64,000 nt of DNA from Prevotella sp. Lineage in GTDB: Bacteria; Bacteroidota; Bacteroidia; Bacteroidales; Bacteroidaceae. Shown here one piece after another: positions 48,801 through 56,805 of this stretch. The stretch spans positions 1-64,000 of the forward strand of contig JAILAA010000127.1 in assembly GCA_024681875.1 (NCBI GenBank). Direction: 5' to 3'. The notes under the pieces were generated by a model. The model saw only the letters and a list, made by a program, of their open reading frames with translations. It did no database searches and was not told where the DNA came from. Position numbers and translations under genes: made by a program. Position 1 is the stretch's first letter. Every line of letters starts with the position of its first letter.

Positions 48801-49585
48801 CCGATGGAACTGCCACCATCGTCTTCCAGGGTGACAAAACGCATAACAACATCCGTTTCAACCCCAACAATGGATCGCCTATCTTCTCATGCTATGCTTC
48901 ATCTTCTACCCAGCAAAAGCCTAAGCTATACCGCAAGGTGACTGGCACTGTCGAGCCGGATAAGATCGATGTGACCATTGGCCCCAGCGGCTTCGCCACG
49001 CTATATTATAGCAATGTCAGCTTGGCGGTGCCCGACGATGTGGAAGCCTACGTCTACCATTTAGAGAACGGCACCTTTAGTGAGATTGCTGTTGGCAATG
49101 TGATTAGTGCCGGCACAGCTGTGGTGCTGAAAGATACTAAGGCCAACAATACGGAGAGTCACACCTATGAGTTCCTGGTAACCGACGACGTGACACAAGG
49201 CATTCAGAGCAACCTCTATGGTTCAGACGTGGAGTGCGAGACCTCGGTTCCTGATGGCGGTAGCTACAAATACTACATGTTGTCGCTGAACGCAGCCCAT
49301 GAGCTGTCGTCGGTGGGCTTCTACTATGGCACGGCCAACGGTGCTACATTCATGACCCAACCGCACAAGGCATTCCTGGCACTGCCCATCCAGCAGGCAA
49401 ACGGTATCAAGGCACTGTTGCTCGACGGTACTGTCATCGCCGACACTACGACGGGCATTTCCGAGCTCAGCCGTGACGCTGCCACTGGCAATCAGCCCCT
49501 CTTCAACCTGCAGGGTCAGCGCATCGGCAAGCAGACCCTCAAAGGCATTTACGTCATAGGCGGGCGTAAAGTCATTGTCAAATAG
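45884..49585 (+). CDS. Secreted M6-family metalloprotease with adhesion-like C-terminal domains
   Basis: This 1233-residue protein has a signal peptide (MLLVTAANAIPAKP region). The M6 catalytic domain has the zinc motif HEFSH at 304-308 in MCHEFSHCLGYPDFYD, and the Met-turn-like DLMDSGSYN. Downstream are a beta-hexosaminidase C-terminal-type repeat (TIDGTTPTVNSAVYTTPLTI at about 560), immunoglobulin/CARDB-like domains (AAGTYSGTITLSSPGAEDV) and beta-rich repeats. It ends in LFNLQGQRI...KGIYVIGGRKVIVK, a type IX secretion or surface-sorting tail. M6 proteases (immune inhibitor A-like) digest extracellular proteins. It probably acts at the cell surface. A small gene follows after 25 bases. Confidence 0.85.
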   Translation: MKNLFLRNGAKRIVLALLTMLLVTAANAIPAKPGQTRLLTLDDGTTVSASLVGDEHGHFWLGSDGRAYQSIDNSEVFKAVDKKDIIEKAQVRRSAANQQRMKRLPAQRSIGNYGNYTGQKKGLIILVNFQDVTFKAANNNALYQRIANEVNFNYGNFKGSMYDYFLSQSDGDFELTFDVVGPVTVSQNMSHYGANSGQPGTDVHPAEMVIEAVNQVDDQVNFANYDWDNDGYVDQVYVVYAGKGEADGGAANTIWPHQYDLYSANYYGDGAGDQYLDGKWIHTYACGSELNGSGSIAGIGTMCHEFSHCLGYPDFYDTDYSGGQGMFQWDLMDSGSYNGNGYRPAGYTSYERWMAGWRTPIELVNTQQISNMQALNNGGDAYIIYNKGNRNEYFLLENRQKTGWDTNIPGSGLLIIHVDYNASVWTANEPNDDPNHQRMTWIPADNEYQSYVYNGTTYYTTEGAANDPFPYGSVNAFGATTTPAAMLYNKNSNNTYYLDSSVEQITRNSNGTISFFFRGENNVAKPTFTPAAGRYTEAQTVSISCETEDAVIHYTIDGTTPTVNSAVYTTPLTISETTTVKAIAVKDDEVSEVAISKYIISNGETETNTFKRVASVDEMVPGMRYIIACGSKATAAGSHNSSYLTKVDVTVNNDYITINDNVAVFVLEQTTNGWAFKNESDNSYLYSTAAKNVAYTSTAKYWTLANGTAGVTMAYSTFGTMLYNAGSPRFTTYTSNPTSSMIQANLYMEDDSSPVTPQPLIESDGSLSFETEAGTPQTKFITVYGEDLTGDITLTLTDQNNVFSLEETTLSPTDSEVDAEVNVTFSPTAAGTYSGTITLSSPGAEDVTVTLTGTATESTTPGDGDRYELVTDATTLAAGDELLIACMKDDKMYVMSTTQNNNNRAATDEVMQNSDDTLTPGESAQVITLEKEGDNFLFNVGDGYLYAASSSANNLRTQIESDENSEATIDIDTDGTATIVFQGDKTHNNIRFNPNNGSPIFSCYASSSTQQKPKLYRKVTGTVEPDKIDVTIGPSGFATLYYSNVSLAVPDDVEAYVYHLENGTFSEIAVGNVISAGTAVVLKDTKANNTESHTYEFLVTDDVTQGIQSNLYGSDVECETSVPDGGSYKYYMLSLNAAHELSSVGFYYGTANGATFMTQPHKAFLALPIQQANGIKALLLDGTVIADTTTGISELSRDAATGNQPLFNLQGQRIGKQTLKGIYVIGGRKVIVK

Positions 49586-49610
49586 TTTAACCATCTAACA
49601 CTCAGATAAT

Positions 49611-49793
49611 ATGGAAAAGAAAGCATATTCGGCCCCCGCCATAGGCATCATTCTTCAGGATGACCCATTGCTAACCCCTGCTTCACCCAACGATGAGATG
49701 GGCGATGGTATTCAGCTCAGTCGCCGCTATACCCGATTCAGGTATCACCGCGACCAAGTCTGGGAGGAAGACGAAGACTATTATGACGAATAA
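49611..49793 (+). CDS. Small acidic-tailed protein next to the M6 protease
   Basis: This 60-residue protein has the opening MEKKAYSAPAIGIILQDDPL, then LLTPASP and a mixed basic and acidic C-terminus (WEEDEDYYDE). Short proteins of this Y-x-P-x-I type are frequent after secreted genes in Prevotella-like genomes. No function is known to me. It follows the protease gene by 25 bases and precedes a strong terminator. Confidence 0.6.
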   Translation: MEKKAYSAPAIGIILQDDPLLTPASPNDEMGDGIQLSRRYTRFRYHRDQVWEEDEDYYDE

Positions 49794-49832
49794 TAATACC
49801 AATTCCTGCCTTTAGGAGATACTTATAAGCAG

Positions 49833-49875
49833 GCTGGTTATGAAATTATCCAATTCATATAATTTCATAACCAGC
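49833..49875. terminator. Bidirectional terminator between convergent genes
   Basis: A perfect 17-base stem GCTGGTTATGAAATTAT (49833-49849) / ATAATTTCATAACCAGC (49859-49875) encloses a nine-base loop. It lies between the plus-strand small gene and the minus-strand glycosidase operon. Confidence 0.85.
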
Positions 49876-49881
49876 TTACTT

Positions 49882-52800
49882 TTACTGTATTTCCAAGCTC
49901 TTAAACACAACACCGTCGGCTTCAATGGTCAGACGGTAGCTGCCGGCATTGATTTGTGTACCAGTGGTGGTAGAGAGCATCTTGAACTTATCGGGCGTGG
50001 TTGGGAATGACAGCTCCCTGTCTACGAGGATGATGTTCTTGCTGTCGGCCAGTCGCAAGTGTGCCGTCACGGGCTTTCCGGTCGTGTTCTTGTAGCGGAA
50101 GCGCAGAGCGTATACCTGCCCGAGGCCGGGGGTGATGAGGAAAGTCGTTTGAGCCCTATTGGTTCCATGAGCCAATAGGGGCTTCTGCGGCTCATAGACG
50201 GTGGCGGGATGAGCATCAGTGTCCACAGGCAACTCATCTTTCGGCAGTTTGGCTATGGCGTCGGTGTCGAGGGAAAGCCAAAAAGCCTCACCCCCAGCCC
50301 CTCTCCAAAGGGAGAGGGGAGTAGATAGTTCATCCAATGTCTTATCATCCTTTTGGTAATTACTCCCCTCTCCCTTTGGAGAGGGGTTGGGGGTGAGGCT
50401 TACTGCTATGGCGCAGATGACGGCCTGACCGACCTTCACCTCGGGGAAACTGATGTGCAGACGACCGTTCTTTGCATGTGCTGTGACAGTACGGCAGAAG
50501 GCTGTTGCATAGCCTGCCTCAGCCCACGGATCGAGGTCATCAATGACGAGGCTGTCGTTAATGGCAACGTCAAAGATGCGCAGACCTTCGTAGTCGGCTG
50601 TTTCGCGATAGTCATCCTTACCAAGCCATGGTTCAACAAAGTATAGCTCTACTGTATAAACTGTGTCTTTTGGTACAGGCAGGTCGTACCACAGGCGGTG
50701 ACGGCCGAAGCGGAAGAACTGAAACAGCTCAGGATCATTAGTGCCATTGATGGGAACGGTCAAATGGCGCTGACTAGCCTGATAGGGATGCACACCCTCG
50801 AAGTCCTGGCCCCATGAGTGGCTCAGCAGCGAGTCGTCGGCCTGCCAGAGGTTGCCGTGGCTGTCGGTGTAAGCATCGCCACCGCAGTTGATGCGAAAGA
50901 GGTAACAAGAAGACTCTCCCCCAGCAGCCCCTCCAGACCCTCCTCCAGCCCCACCCTTGTAGGGAGGGGGGCAAGTACCTGGCAAGCCCTTCTCTATATG
51001 CGCACTCTCCACATTCTCTAGATATGCACATTCCGCCTTTGATGTATCTCCTCCCCTCCCTGCAAGGGAGAGGCTGGGGGAGGGTCTGGAGGGTCTGCTT
51101 ATCGGCTCCTCCCAGATGGTTAGCAGTCCCTTATAATTGACTGGCCCGATTTTGTCGATGCGGCGGAGCGCGCCGTCGGGCTGCACGCGTCCCGGATTGT
51201 CATGCGAGACAAAGAGCCATTGGAAATGGCCGCAGGCACCAAGGCTGTCGTCAAAGGCGAGCTTTGCCAGCCGTGCTTTCTTATTGAGTAAGGCAGTATA
51301 ACTTTCTTCGCTATATTTGTCAGAGCCATGCAGATCGAGGGTACGCCAGGCGCCGTACTCGCCGTTCAGCAGCTGGTCAGGGCGGCTGAGTTCCTCGGCG
51401 TAGGCATCGGGATTGCCGCCGTAGGTGCCGCTCCAGTTTTGGATGACGTTCCAGTCGGTGCCCTCGCCGCCGTTGCAGGTGGTGACGAGGCGCTGCGTGC
51501 TGGCCGTGGGGTCGAGGCTACGGATGAGGTCGGTACACTCCTCGGCGAAGTCGCGCGGCAGTACGCTCTCGTTCTGCAAGCCCCAGAGGATGATAGAGGG
51601 CGAATTGCGGCGCTCCTTCACCCAGCGTGTGAGCAGACGTTTGAAGTTGTCGCGGAACTGTGGCGTGTCGTACCAGATATGCGCTGAGAACTGGCTCCAG
51701 AATAACATTCCCTGTTCGTCGAGTAGCTGCTGATAGTAGAGGTTGTGCGGTTGGTGGGCCTCGCGGAACGCGTTGAAACCGTACTGGCGAATCATCTTGA
51801 TACGCGCGGCAATCTGCTCGTGGCTGAAGGCGTGGCTGGCGCCGAGCAGGTGCTCGTATTCACACGTGCCGTTGATGAAGACGGGCTGGTCGTTCAGATA
51901 GAAGCGATTGTCTGTCGTGTCTGCCGCGTTGGTAACGCGACCTACGGAACGGGGCCAGCTGATGCTGCGAATGCCGAAAGGCGTGCGCACATCGTCGGTG
52001 GTGACGTAGGCGGGCTCGCTCATCTGATTGGCATCGCCATCGTGATGGCTGGGCTGCTTGAGCATTGTCGTGAGGGTGTAGAGGTAAGGATCGTCGAGGC
52101 TCCAACGGTGGGCATTGGCGATGGTCGTGGCCTGACGCACGGTGCGCGTCTCGCCAGGCTTAAGCAGCAGCTCTTGATTGAGACGGAACACCGTCTTGCC
52201 GCTCTTCTCTGCCAGCTTGTTCACCAGCTCCACCACGTGCGGATAGGTGCTGTAGTTCTTGATCTCCGTGTCGATGAAGACGCTGTCACAGGCCTCGTTG
52301 GCCCAGATGTGGACGCCGAAGGGCTCGATGCGCACTTCGTCGGTTTCGACCAGCGTCACGGGGCGGAAGATGCCGAAGGGCTGGCTGCCCTCGCTAAAAC
52401 CGTATTCTGACGAACAGCCGCCGCACACCCACGGACTCTCGGTCTGCATGGCAGGATGGTCGACACGCACGCTCAGCTGGTTATCGCCGCTGCGCAGGGC
52501 GTCGGTGATGTCGAGCGTCCAGACCGTGCGGCCCACCAGCTCGCGCGGGTACTCGTGGCCGTTAAGCGTCACCGTAGCGTAGGTGCCCACACCCTCAAAC
52601 TGCAGAAAGTAGCGCTTGCCGCTCTTCTTCTCGCATTCCAACTTTTTATTATATATGGCGGATCCATGCAGATTGCCATGGCGCAGCTGGCGGTAGCCGT
52701 AGTAGTCGTCAAAGTTGTGGGGGAGGGTTATGTTTGTGGCGATGGAATCGCCACATACAAAACCAGTCCAGCCGTCGTTGAGGCTGGTGAGGCGACGCTT

Positions 52801-53961
52801 TCCCACGGGCTCCGGCTCGGGAAAGCGGACAGCGCTGCGGCCCATCTTCCTGCTGGTAGCCACGGCGATGCCGCGCTGCTGGGCATTGTTCACGGCGCAA
52901 TAGAAATGATAGACCACACCATCGTGTTTCACCACGCAGCTCTTGTGGGCGAACATCTCGTCGTAGGGCTTCGAGGGCGCAATCAAGTCGTCGCCCGTCC
53001 AGTCCTGCCAGTGAATAAGGTCACGCGAGACGGCGAAAGTATTGTAGGCGTTGTATTTCCTGTCAGGGTTATAGGCGGAGAAATAGAACATGACGTAGAG
53101 AGCCTCCCCCTGCCCCCCTTCCAAGGAGGGGGAGAACTGAGTGGGCGACATCTTGACAATCTGTGCATCGCCGGTGATGATGCCTGGGGCCTCGTGCGTG
53201 TAGACAGGATTGCCGCTGTAGCGCTCCCATTTCTTCAGATTGTCAGACAAAGCGATGCCGATGCGTTCAGCCTTGAGATGGTTGGCAGGGTTGATGCCGC
53301 CGGCGTTGTAGAACATCACGAAACGTTTGCCCAGCGTCTTGCCTGGGTCATCATAGATGGTGCTCTTGTACTGAGTGAGCGTTTCCCACCACTGGGCGTC
53401 CTTGTCGTTGATGCTGAGCAGAGGCTTGTCGCCAGACTGCCATTCATGGGCTTTGTCAATATCTTCCTTCGTCCATGCCATACCGATGTTCAGCGGTTCG
53501 CGCACGGCCTCATAGCCCGTGCCGTGGCCGCCGATGTATGTCATCCAGTAGTTTTTCTTGTATTTCGCAATGCCATAGCTGCCGCCCCACGTCCAGTCGA
53601 TGAGCGCAGGGAAACCGCCGCGCTGGTTCATGTCCCAGCCACTGTCCTTAAAACTAAGGTTGCGTCCGATTGTCGTCCAGTGCAGCAGGTCATCACTCTC
53701 AGCGAGCCATGTCTCGTAGCCGTGGCCGTCGGTGCCATCCTTGCCGTCGTAGCATACGTAGGTCATCAGCCATTTGTCACCTTTGCGGAAAACGGTGGGA
53801 CAGTCGAACTTATGGAAATTGTCTGCTGGCGCCACTACGAGGCCGTATTTATAAGGTGTACGTACTTCGTTGTAGACGGCCTGCATCACAGGCTGCGGGA
53901 TGGAATCTGCCTTGGCGGTCAAGCAGACGAGCACCAAGATGGTTATGGCGATCTTTTTCAT
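49882..53961 (-). CDS. Multidomain glycoside hydrolase: GH43-like propeller, GH2 and malectin-like domains
   Basis: This 1359-residue protein has a signal peptide (MKKIAITILVLVCLTAKADS). N-terminal residues 40-390 form a GH43/GH32-like propeller (APADNFHKFDCPTVFRKGD, WDMNQRGGFPALIDW, VMFYNAGGIN). From about 400-950 it is GH2: sugar-binding part (LPHNFDDYYGYRQL, FLQFEGVGTYATVTLNGHE), TIM barrel with FREAHQPHN, acid/base ILWGLQNES, and nucleophile LNGEYGAWR. From about 1030 a malectin-like domain follows (YLFRINCGGDAYTD, WGQDFEGVHPY, YTVELYFVEPW). Three repeat-encoded insertions lie at about 276-287, 954-1017 and 1186-1226, at domain borders. It is last of a four-gene operon and probably a periplasmic exo-glycosidase; the propeller part may be an inactive binding module. 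Confidence 0.8.
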   Translation of the reverse strand: MKKIAITILVLVCLTAKADSIPQPVMQAVYNEVRTPYKYGLVVAPADNFHKFDCPTVFRKGDKWLMTYVCYDGKDGTDGHGYETWLAESDDLLHWTTIGRNLSFKDSGWDMNQRGGFPALIDWTWGGSYGIAKYKKNYWMTYIGGHGTGYEAVREPLNIGMAWTKEDIDKAHEWQSGDKPLLSINDKDAQWWETLTQYKSTIYDDPGKTLGKRFVMFYNAGGINPANHLKAERIGIALSDNLKKWERYSGNPVYTHEAPGIITGDAQIVKMSPTQFSPSLEGGQGEALYVMFYFSAYNPDRKYNAYNTFAVSRDLIHWQDWTGDDLIAPSKPYDEMFAHKSCVVKHDGVVYHFYCAVNNAQQRGIAVATSRKMGRSAVRFPEPEPVGKRRLTSLNDGWTGFVCGDSIATNITLPHNFDDYYGYRQLRHGNLHGSAIYNKKLECEKKSGKRYFLQFEGVGTYATVTLNGHEYPRELVGRTVWTLDITDALRSGDNQLSVRVDHPAMQTESPWVCGGCSSEYGFSEGSQPFGIFRPVTLVETDEVRIEPFGVHIWANEACDSVFIDTEIKNYSTYPHVVELVNKLAEKSGKTVFRLNQELLLKPGETRTVRQATTIANAHRWSLDDPYLYTLTTMLKQPSHHDGDANQMSEPAYVTTDDVRTPFGIRSISWPRSVGRVTNAADTTDNRFYLNDQPVFINGTCEYEHLLGASHAFSHEQIAARIKMIRQYGFNAFREAHQPHNLYYQQLLDEQGMLFWSQFSAHIWYDTPQFRDNFKRLLTRWVKERRNSPSIILWGLQNESVLPRDFAEECTDLIRSLDPTASTQRLVTTCNGGEGTDWNVIQNWSGTYGGNPDAYAEELSRPDQLLNGEYGAWRTLDLHGSDKYSEESYTALLNKKARLAKLAFDDSLGACGHFQWLFVSHDNPGRVQPDGALRRIDKIGPVNYKGLLTIWEEPISRPSRPSPSLSLAGRGGDTSKAECAYLENVESAHIEKGLPGTCPPPYKGGAGGGSGGAAGGESSCYLFRINCGGDAYTDSHGNLWQADDSLLSHSWGQDFEGVHPYQASQRHLTVPINGTNDPELFQFFRFGRHRLWYDLPVPKDTVYTVELYFVEPWLGKDDYRETADYEGLRIFDVAINDSLVIDDLDPWAEAGYATAFCRTVTAHAKNGRLHISFPEVKVGQAVICAIAVSLTPNPSPKGEGSNYQKDDKTLDELSTPLSLWRGAGGEAFWLSLDTDAIAKLPKDELPVDTDAHPATVYEPQKPLLAHGTNRAQTTFLITPGLGQVYALRFRYKNTTGKPVTAHLRLADSKNIILVDRELSFPTTPDKFKMLSTTTGTQINAGSYRLTIEADGVVFKSLEIQ
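50283..50402. repeat. In-frame inverted repeat (two-arm form) near the C-terminus of the multidomain glycosidase
   Basis: AAGCCTCACCCCC (50283) and GGGGGTGAGGCTT (50389) are exact inverted ends. Each arm has a CCCCTCTCC-AAA-GGGAGAGGGG type hairpin and GGGGAGTA/TACTCCCC. It encodes LTPNPSPKGEG and LSLWRGAGGEA. Confidence 0.88.
50910..51100. repeat. In-frame palindromic repeat, extended form, between GH2 and malectin-like parts
   Basis: GACTCTCCCCCAGC (50912) and GGCTGGGGGAGGGTC (51071) are inverted. The arms include CCACCCTTGTAGGGAGGGGGG and CCCTCCCTGCAAGGGAG. The spacer has AAGTACCTGGCAAGCCC. The encoded loop includes SLSLAGRGGD and PPPYKGGAGGG. Confidence 0.83.
53100..53133. repeat. In-frame repeat arm in the propeller domain
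   Basis: CCCCCTTCCAAGGAGGGGG at about 53114 encodes FSPSLEGGQGEA in the N-terminal domain. Confidence 0.7.
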
Positions 53962-53967
53962 GATTGT

Positions 53968-56805
53968 TTATCTTTGGAAGAGCCAGTCCACTTCGTCGCT
54001 GCTCCCTAAGAGGCTGGCGTCGCGCGGTTTGATCTCGTCGGAGGTAAATCCTGCCACCATGATGATGCCTCTGGGCAGACGGATGGTGTGGCGACCGGCG
54101 GGGAAGTGATAGGCGTGGATATTCACTGGCGGCATCTGCTTGATGACCAAGGCGTTGGTCAGCAGCGGCTCGGCCTGTCCGTATTCGTTGCCTGTGGCAT
54201 CCTCCTCCAGCTTGGGTACTTTCGCCCACTTCGGGTCGTCGTCCTGGAAGAAGCCCACGAGCATCTGCACCGGCTCGGCTACCTCGAACTCGATGGTGGT
54301 GCCCTTTAAGCGGGTGGTGTCGCGGTTGAGAACGAGGGCCTGCAGACTGGCGAGTTCAGGCGCGATGGTGTCGACGGGGGTGTCGGCTCTGTTTTCAAAG
54401 AGGAGAGCGCCTTTTTGGAGTGGTATGAAGTTACAGCCCCCACCCCTAACCCCTCCCCTTGAAGGGAGGAGGGTCTCCGAAGTATTTTGCGCAGCCATTC
54501 CCCTCCCTTCAAGGGGAGGGGTTAGGGATGGGGTCTGTATCTCAACCATTGCAGGCTTGGCGGGAAGGATGAGCACATCAGTCTGTGCCACGGGGTTCTT
54601 CAGGCGCTCGATGTTCTGGCGCAGGGCAGCGACCTCCTCCTCATAGACGGGCAGCATCTCGGCCCACGTCTTGAAGTGGCCGTTGTCGCCGCCTACAGGG
54701 ATGCGTCGTTGAGCCGTCTGCATGGAGTTTGCGTAAAGATAGGTGTCCTGTGTGAGTTTTACCAACTGACGCCAGTGCTCTACGCTGCGCTCCAAGAAGA
54801 ACAGGGAGGTGTCGAGATAGCGTATGTCCTTCTCCCACTTGTATCTGAGTGCCTGTTGCGCAGCTATCACCTTTTGTTGGAAGAAGTGGGCAAACAAGGC
54901 GTAGCAGGCAATATCGTTGCCTAAGCGTTGCAGCTCGTCTGCATGGCGAGGTGTGGTGTCGGTCCCGATGATTTTCAGCGCTTCTTCGTAGGCCTCGACA
55001 GCTTTCTGTCCGTGCTTGATGCATTGTTCAACGATGTTGAGTGGCTGTTCACCATTGTGCTTCTCGTGTTTGTACGCTTTCTCAGCCCATTCGATAAGTT
55101 TCTCACCTTTGGGGCCACAACTCTCATAGAAGCCCGGGTAGACGTTGAACTTATAGGGGTTGACCAGCTGTGCCATCTTCATGCCGAGGAGTAGCGTCTG
55201 ACGGTTGCCCTCGGTAATGCCGAAGCGTCGCAATAGTTTCGGGGCAATCTCGCCGCTTTCATCGTAGGCCCTCAGCAGGTGGGCGGCAGCCTCCATGCTG
55301 ATGCCGTAGTAGTTGGCCAGCTGTCGCTGCCAGTATTCGTTTTCTCTTGCAATGCTGAAAAAGGATGATATTCCAGTGGTGCCGCGGTTGCTATTCCAAG
55401 CGTAGCGGCCCCACGCTTTGTACCACATCCAGTCGCGGTCTATCTGCAGCAGACGTTGATGTTCCTCCTGTCCTTGGGGAGCAGTTGTTTGCAACTGAGG
55501 GGAGGAAGTCAGGCGGTCGGCAGTATAGGGCCAATCCCAATACGAGGCCTGCGGATAGAGGTGCAAGCCGTTGGAATGATGTACGTGGTGCATAGCCTGC
55601 ACCGCCTTTCGTATGAACGTCGGCGACGACCATCGCCACGGTTCAAGATTTGCTAGGATGTGTACGTTGTCGATGTGTACAGGGGCGGCAGCGGCTAACT
55701 CGCGATGCGTCTCGCCCCACGGCCCGCCAGGCTCATACGTCGTCAGGCTCTCGCCCGTGTATTTCGACATGGTGTAGATGTTGGGGTAGAGGGGCAAGGC
55801 GGCCTTGAGCACTGCCGGCGCGTAGGTGTCGTGCGAGCGCAGGATGATGGGAGGGAGAGGACGTGAGGTATCTTCTCCCCTCCCTACAAGGGAAGGGTTG
55901 GGGCTGGGTCTTAATCCATCCAAAATTCCTGGAATGATGGTTTCGGTCATCCATTCAATATCGGTGGTGATGCCGCTCATGGCCTCACCCAGACAGATGA
56001 GGAACCCCACGCGAGGGTACTTTTTCACAAAGGCGGTAATGCTCTTGCGTGTATAATCGCTGATAAGCGGCGTGATGGGACGGTTGCGGTCCTGCGTCTT
56101 CAGGCCATAGTGATCGGCGAAGGGCTTGCTTAATATAATATTGTAGAACATCTGGATGACGCGGATGCCACGCCTGTCGGCCTCGTTGACGAGGAACGAG
56201 AACATCTCCTCGTTCTTCGCCATCGTTGCGTCGTCCACCTCAACAGCAAAGGGATAGTCGTCGAGCTTGACCAAGGAGGCAAACGGATGTCCGTTCCACA
56301 GGTAGACACTGTTCATGTTGCAGGATGCCAGCAAGTCAAGATAGCGAATCCAGAGCTCCTTGTCGTAGAACCAGGGGAAGTTCTCAGGTGTATAAGGGTA
56401 CTCGTAGACGCTGTGGCCTGGCAGGTATTCCGTCTTCTGCAAACCCACGCAGGTACCCCGCATCACCATCTTCGGTTGGTCGGTGATGAAGTCCGGAAGC
56501 GACTTGAGCGTGGAGTCCATCTGCCATTCCTCTATCAGGCGGTTAGCACCGTAAATAGCACCCGCGTTGTCGTTGCCCACGATGGTCAGCTTCTTGTCTT
56601 TATGCAACAGCGAGAAACCCTCAGCCGGCCCTTTGCCAGCTACTTTGATGCTGATGTTGAAGTCGCCGCTGATTGCGCTCAGCAATGAGGCGGCATACTC
56701 AGTCTGCGGTGTCTTGTCCATTATCTTGATCTTTACCATGCCGAAGGACGGAGCCGATGCTAACAATGAAAGCACAAGAACGACGATGAAATGGCGTTTT
56801 TTCAT
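53968..56805 (-). CDS. Putative glycoside hydrolase with alpha-glucuronidase-type N-terminal domain
   Basis: This 945-residue protein has a signal peptide (MKKRHFIVVLVLSLLASAPS). Residues 25-110 look like the alpha-beta N-terminal domain of GH67/GH115/GH20 (SAISGDFNISIKVAGKGPAEGFSLL, LTIVGNDNAGAIYGANRLIEEWQ). The middle (about 115-650) is TIM-barrel-like (VYLWNGHPFASLVKLDDYPF, RGIRVIQMFYNIILSKPF, VGFLICLGEAMSG), with acidic residues. The C-terminus (from about 800) is a beta domain with FFQDDDPKWAKVPKLE and FPAGRHTIRLPRG. Exact family is not assigned. Two in-frame repeats lie at about 298-312 and 756-791. It is the third gene of the operon and overlaps the GH78 gene before it by four bases, so it acts on the same glycan. 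Confidence 0.7.
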   Translation of the reverse strand: MKKRHFIVVLVLSLLASAPSFGMVKIKIMDKTPQTEYAASLLSAISGDFNISIKVAGKGPAEGFSLLHKDKKLTIVGNDNAGAIYGANRLIEEWQMDSTLKSLPDFITDQPKMVMRGTCVGLQKTEYLPGHSVYEYPYTPENFPWFYDKELWIRYLDLLASCNMNSVYLWNGHPFASLVKLDDYPFAVEVDDATMAKNEEMFSFLVNEADRRGIRVIQMFYNIILSKPFADHYGLKTQDRNRPITPLISDYTRKSITAFVKKYPRVGFLICLGEAMSGITTDIEWMTETIIPGILDGLRPSPNPSLVGRGEDTSRPLPPIILRSHDTYAPAVLKAALPLYPNIYTMSKYTGESLTTYEPGGPWGETHRELAAAAPVHIDNVHILANLEPWRWSSPTFIRKAVQAMHHVHHSNGLHLYPQASYWDWPYTADRLTSSPQLQTTAPQGQEEHQRLLQIDRDWMWYKAWGRYAWNSNRGTTGISSFFSIARENEYWQRQLANYYGISMEAAAHLLRAYDESGEIAPKLLRRFGITEGNRQTLLLGMKMAQLVNPYKFNVYPGFYESCGPKGEKLIEWAEKAYKHEKHNGEQPLNIVEQCIKHGQKAVEAYEEALKIIGTDTTPRHADELQRLGNDIACYALFAHFFQQKVIAAQQALRYKWEKDIRYLDTSLFFLERSVEHWRQLVKLTQDTYLYANSMQTAQRRIPVGGDNGHFKTWAEMLPVYEEEVAALRQNIERLKNPVAQTDVLILPAKPAMVEIQTPSLTPPLEGRGMAAQNTSETLLPSRGGVRGGGCNFIPLQKGALLFENRADTPVDTIAPELASLQALVLNRDTTRLKGTTIEFEVAEPVQMLVGFFQDDDPKWAKVPKLEEDATGNEYGQAEPLLTNALVIKQMPPVNIHAYHFPAGRHTIRLPRGIIMVAGFTSDEIKPRDASLLGSSDEVDWLFQR
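54432..54538. repeat. In-frame palindromic repeat (two-arm form) in the putative glycosidase gene
   Basis: The arms are CCCCTCCCCTTGAAGGGAGG (54450) and CCCCTCCCTTCAAGGGGAGGGG (54500). GCGCAGCC at 54489 is shared with the intergenic copy at 8.07 kb. It encodes LTPPLEGRG and LLPSRGGVRGGG. Confidence 0.83.
55870..55911. repeat. In-frame palindromic repeat arm in the putative glycosidase gene
   Basis: CCCCTCCCTACAAGGGAAGGG encodes RPSPNPSLVGRGED at about residue 300. It is a single arm. Confidence 0.8.

Noticed and set aside
52456..54009. 517-codon plus-strand frame over the multidomain glycosidase gene
   Set aside because: It is a mirror of the minus-strand gene with G/C-rich third positions and has no motif or signal of its own.
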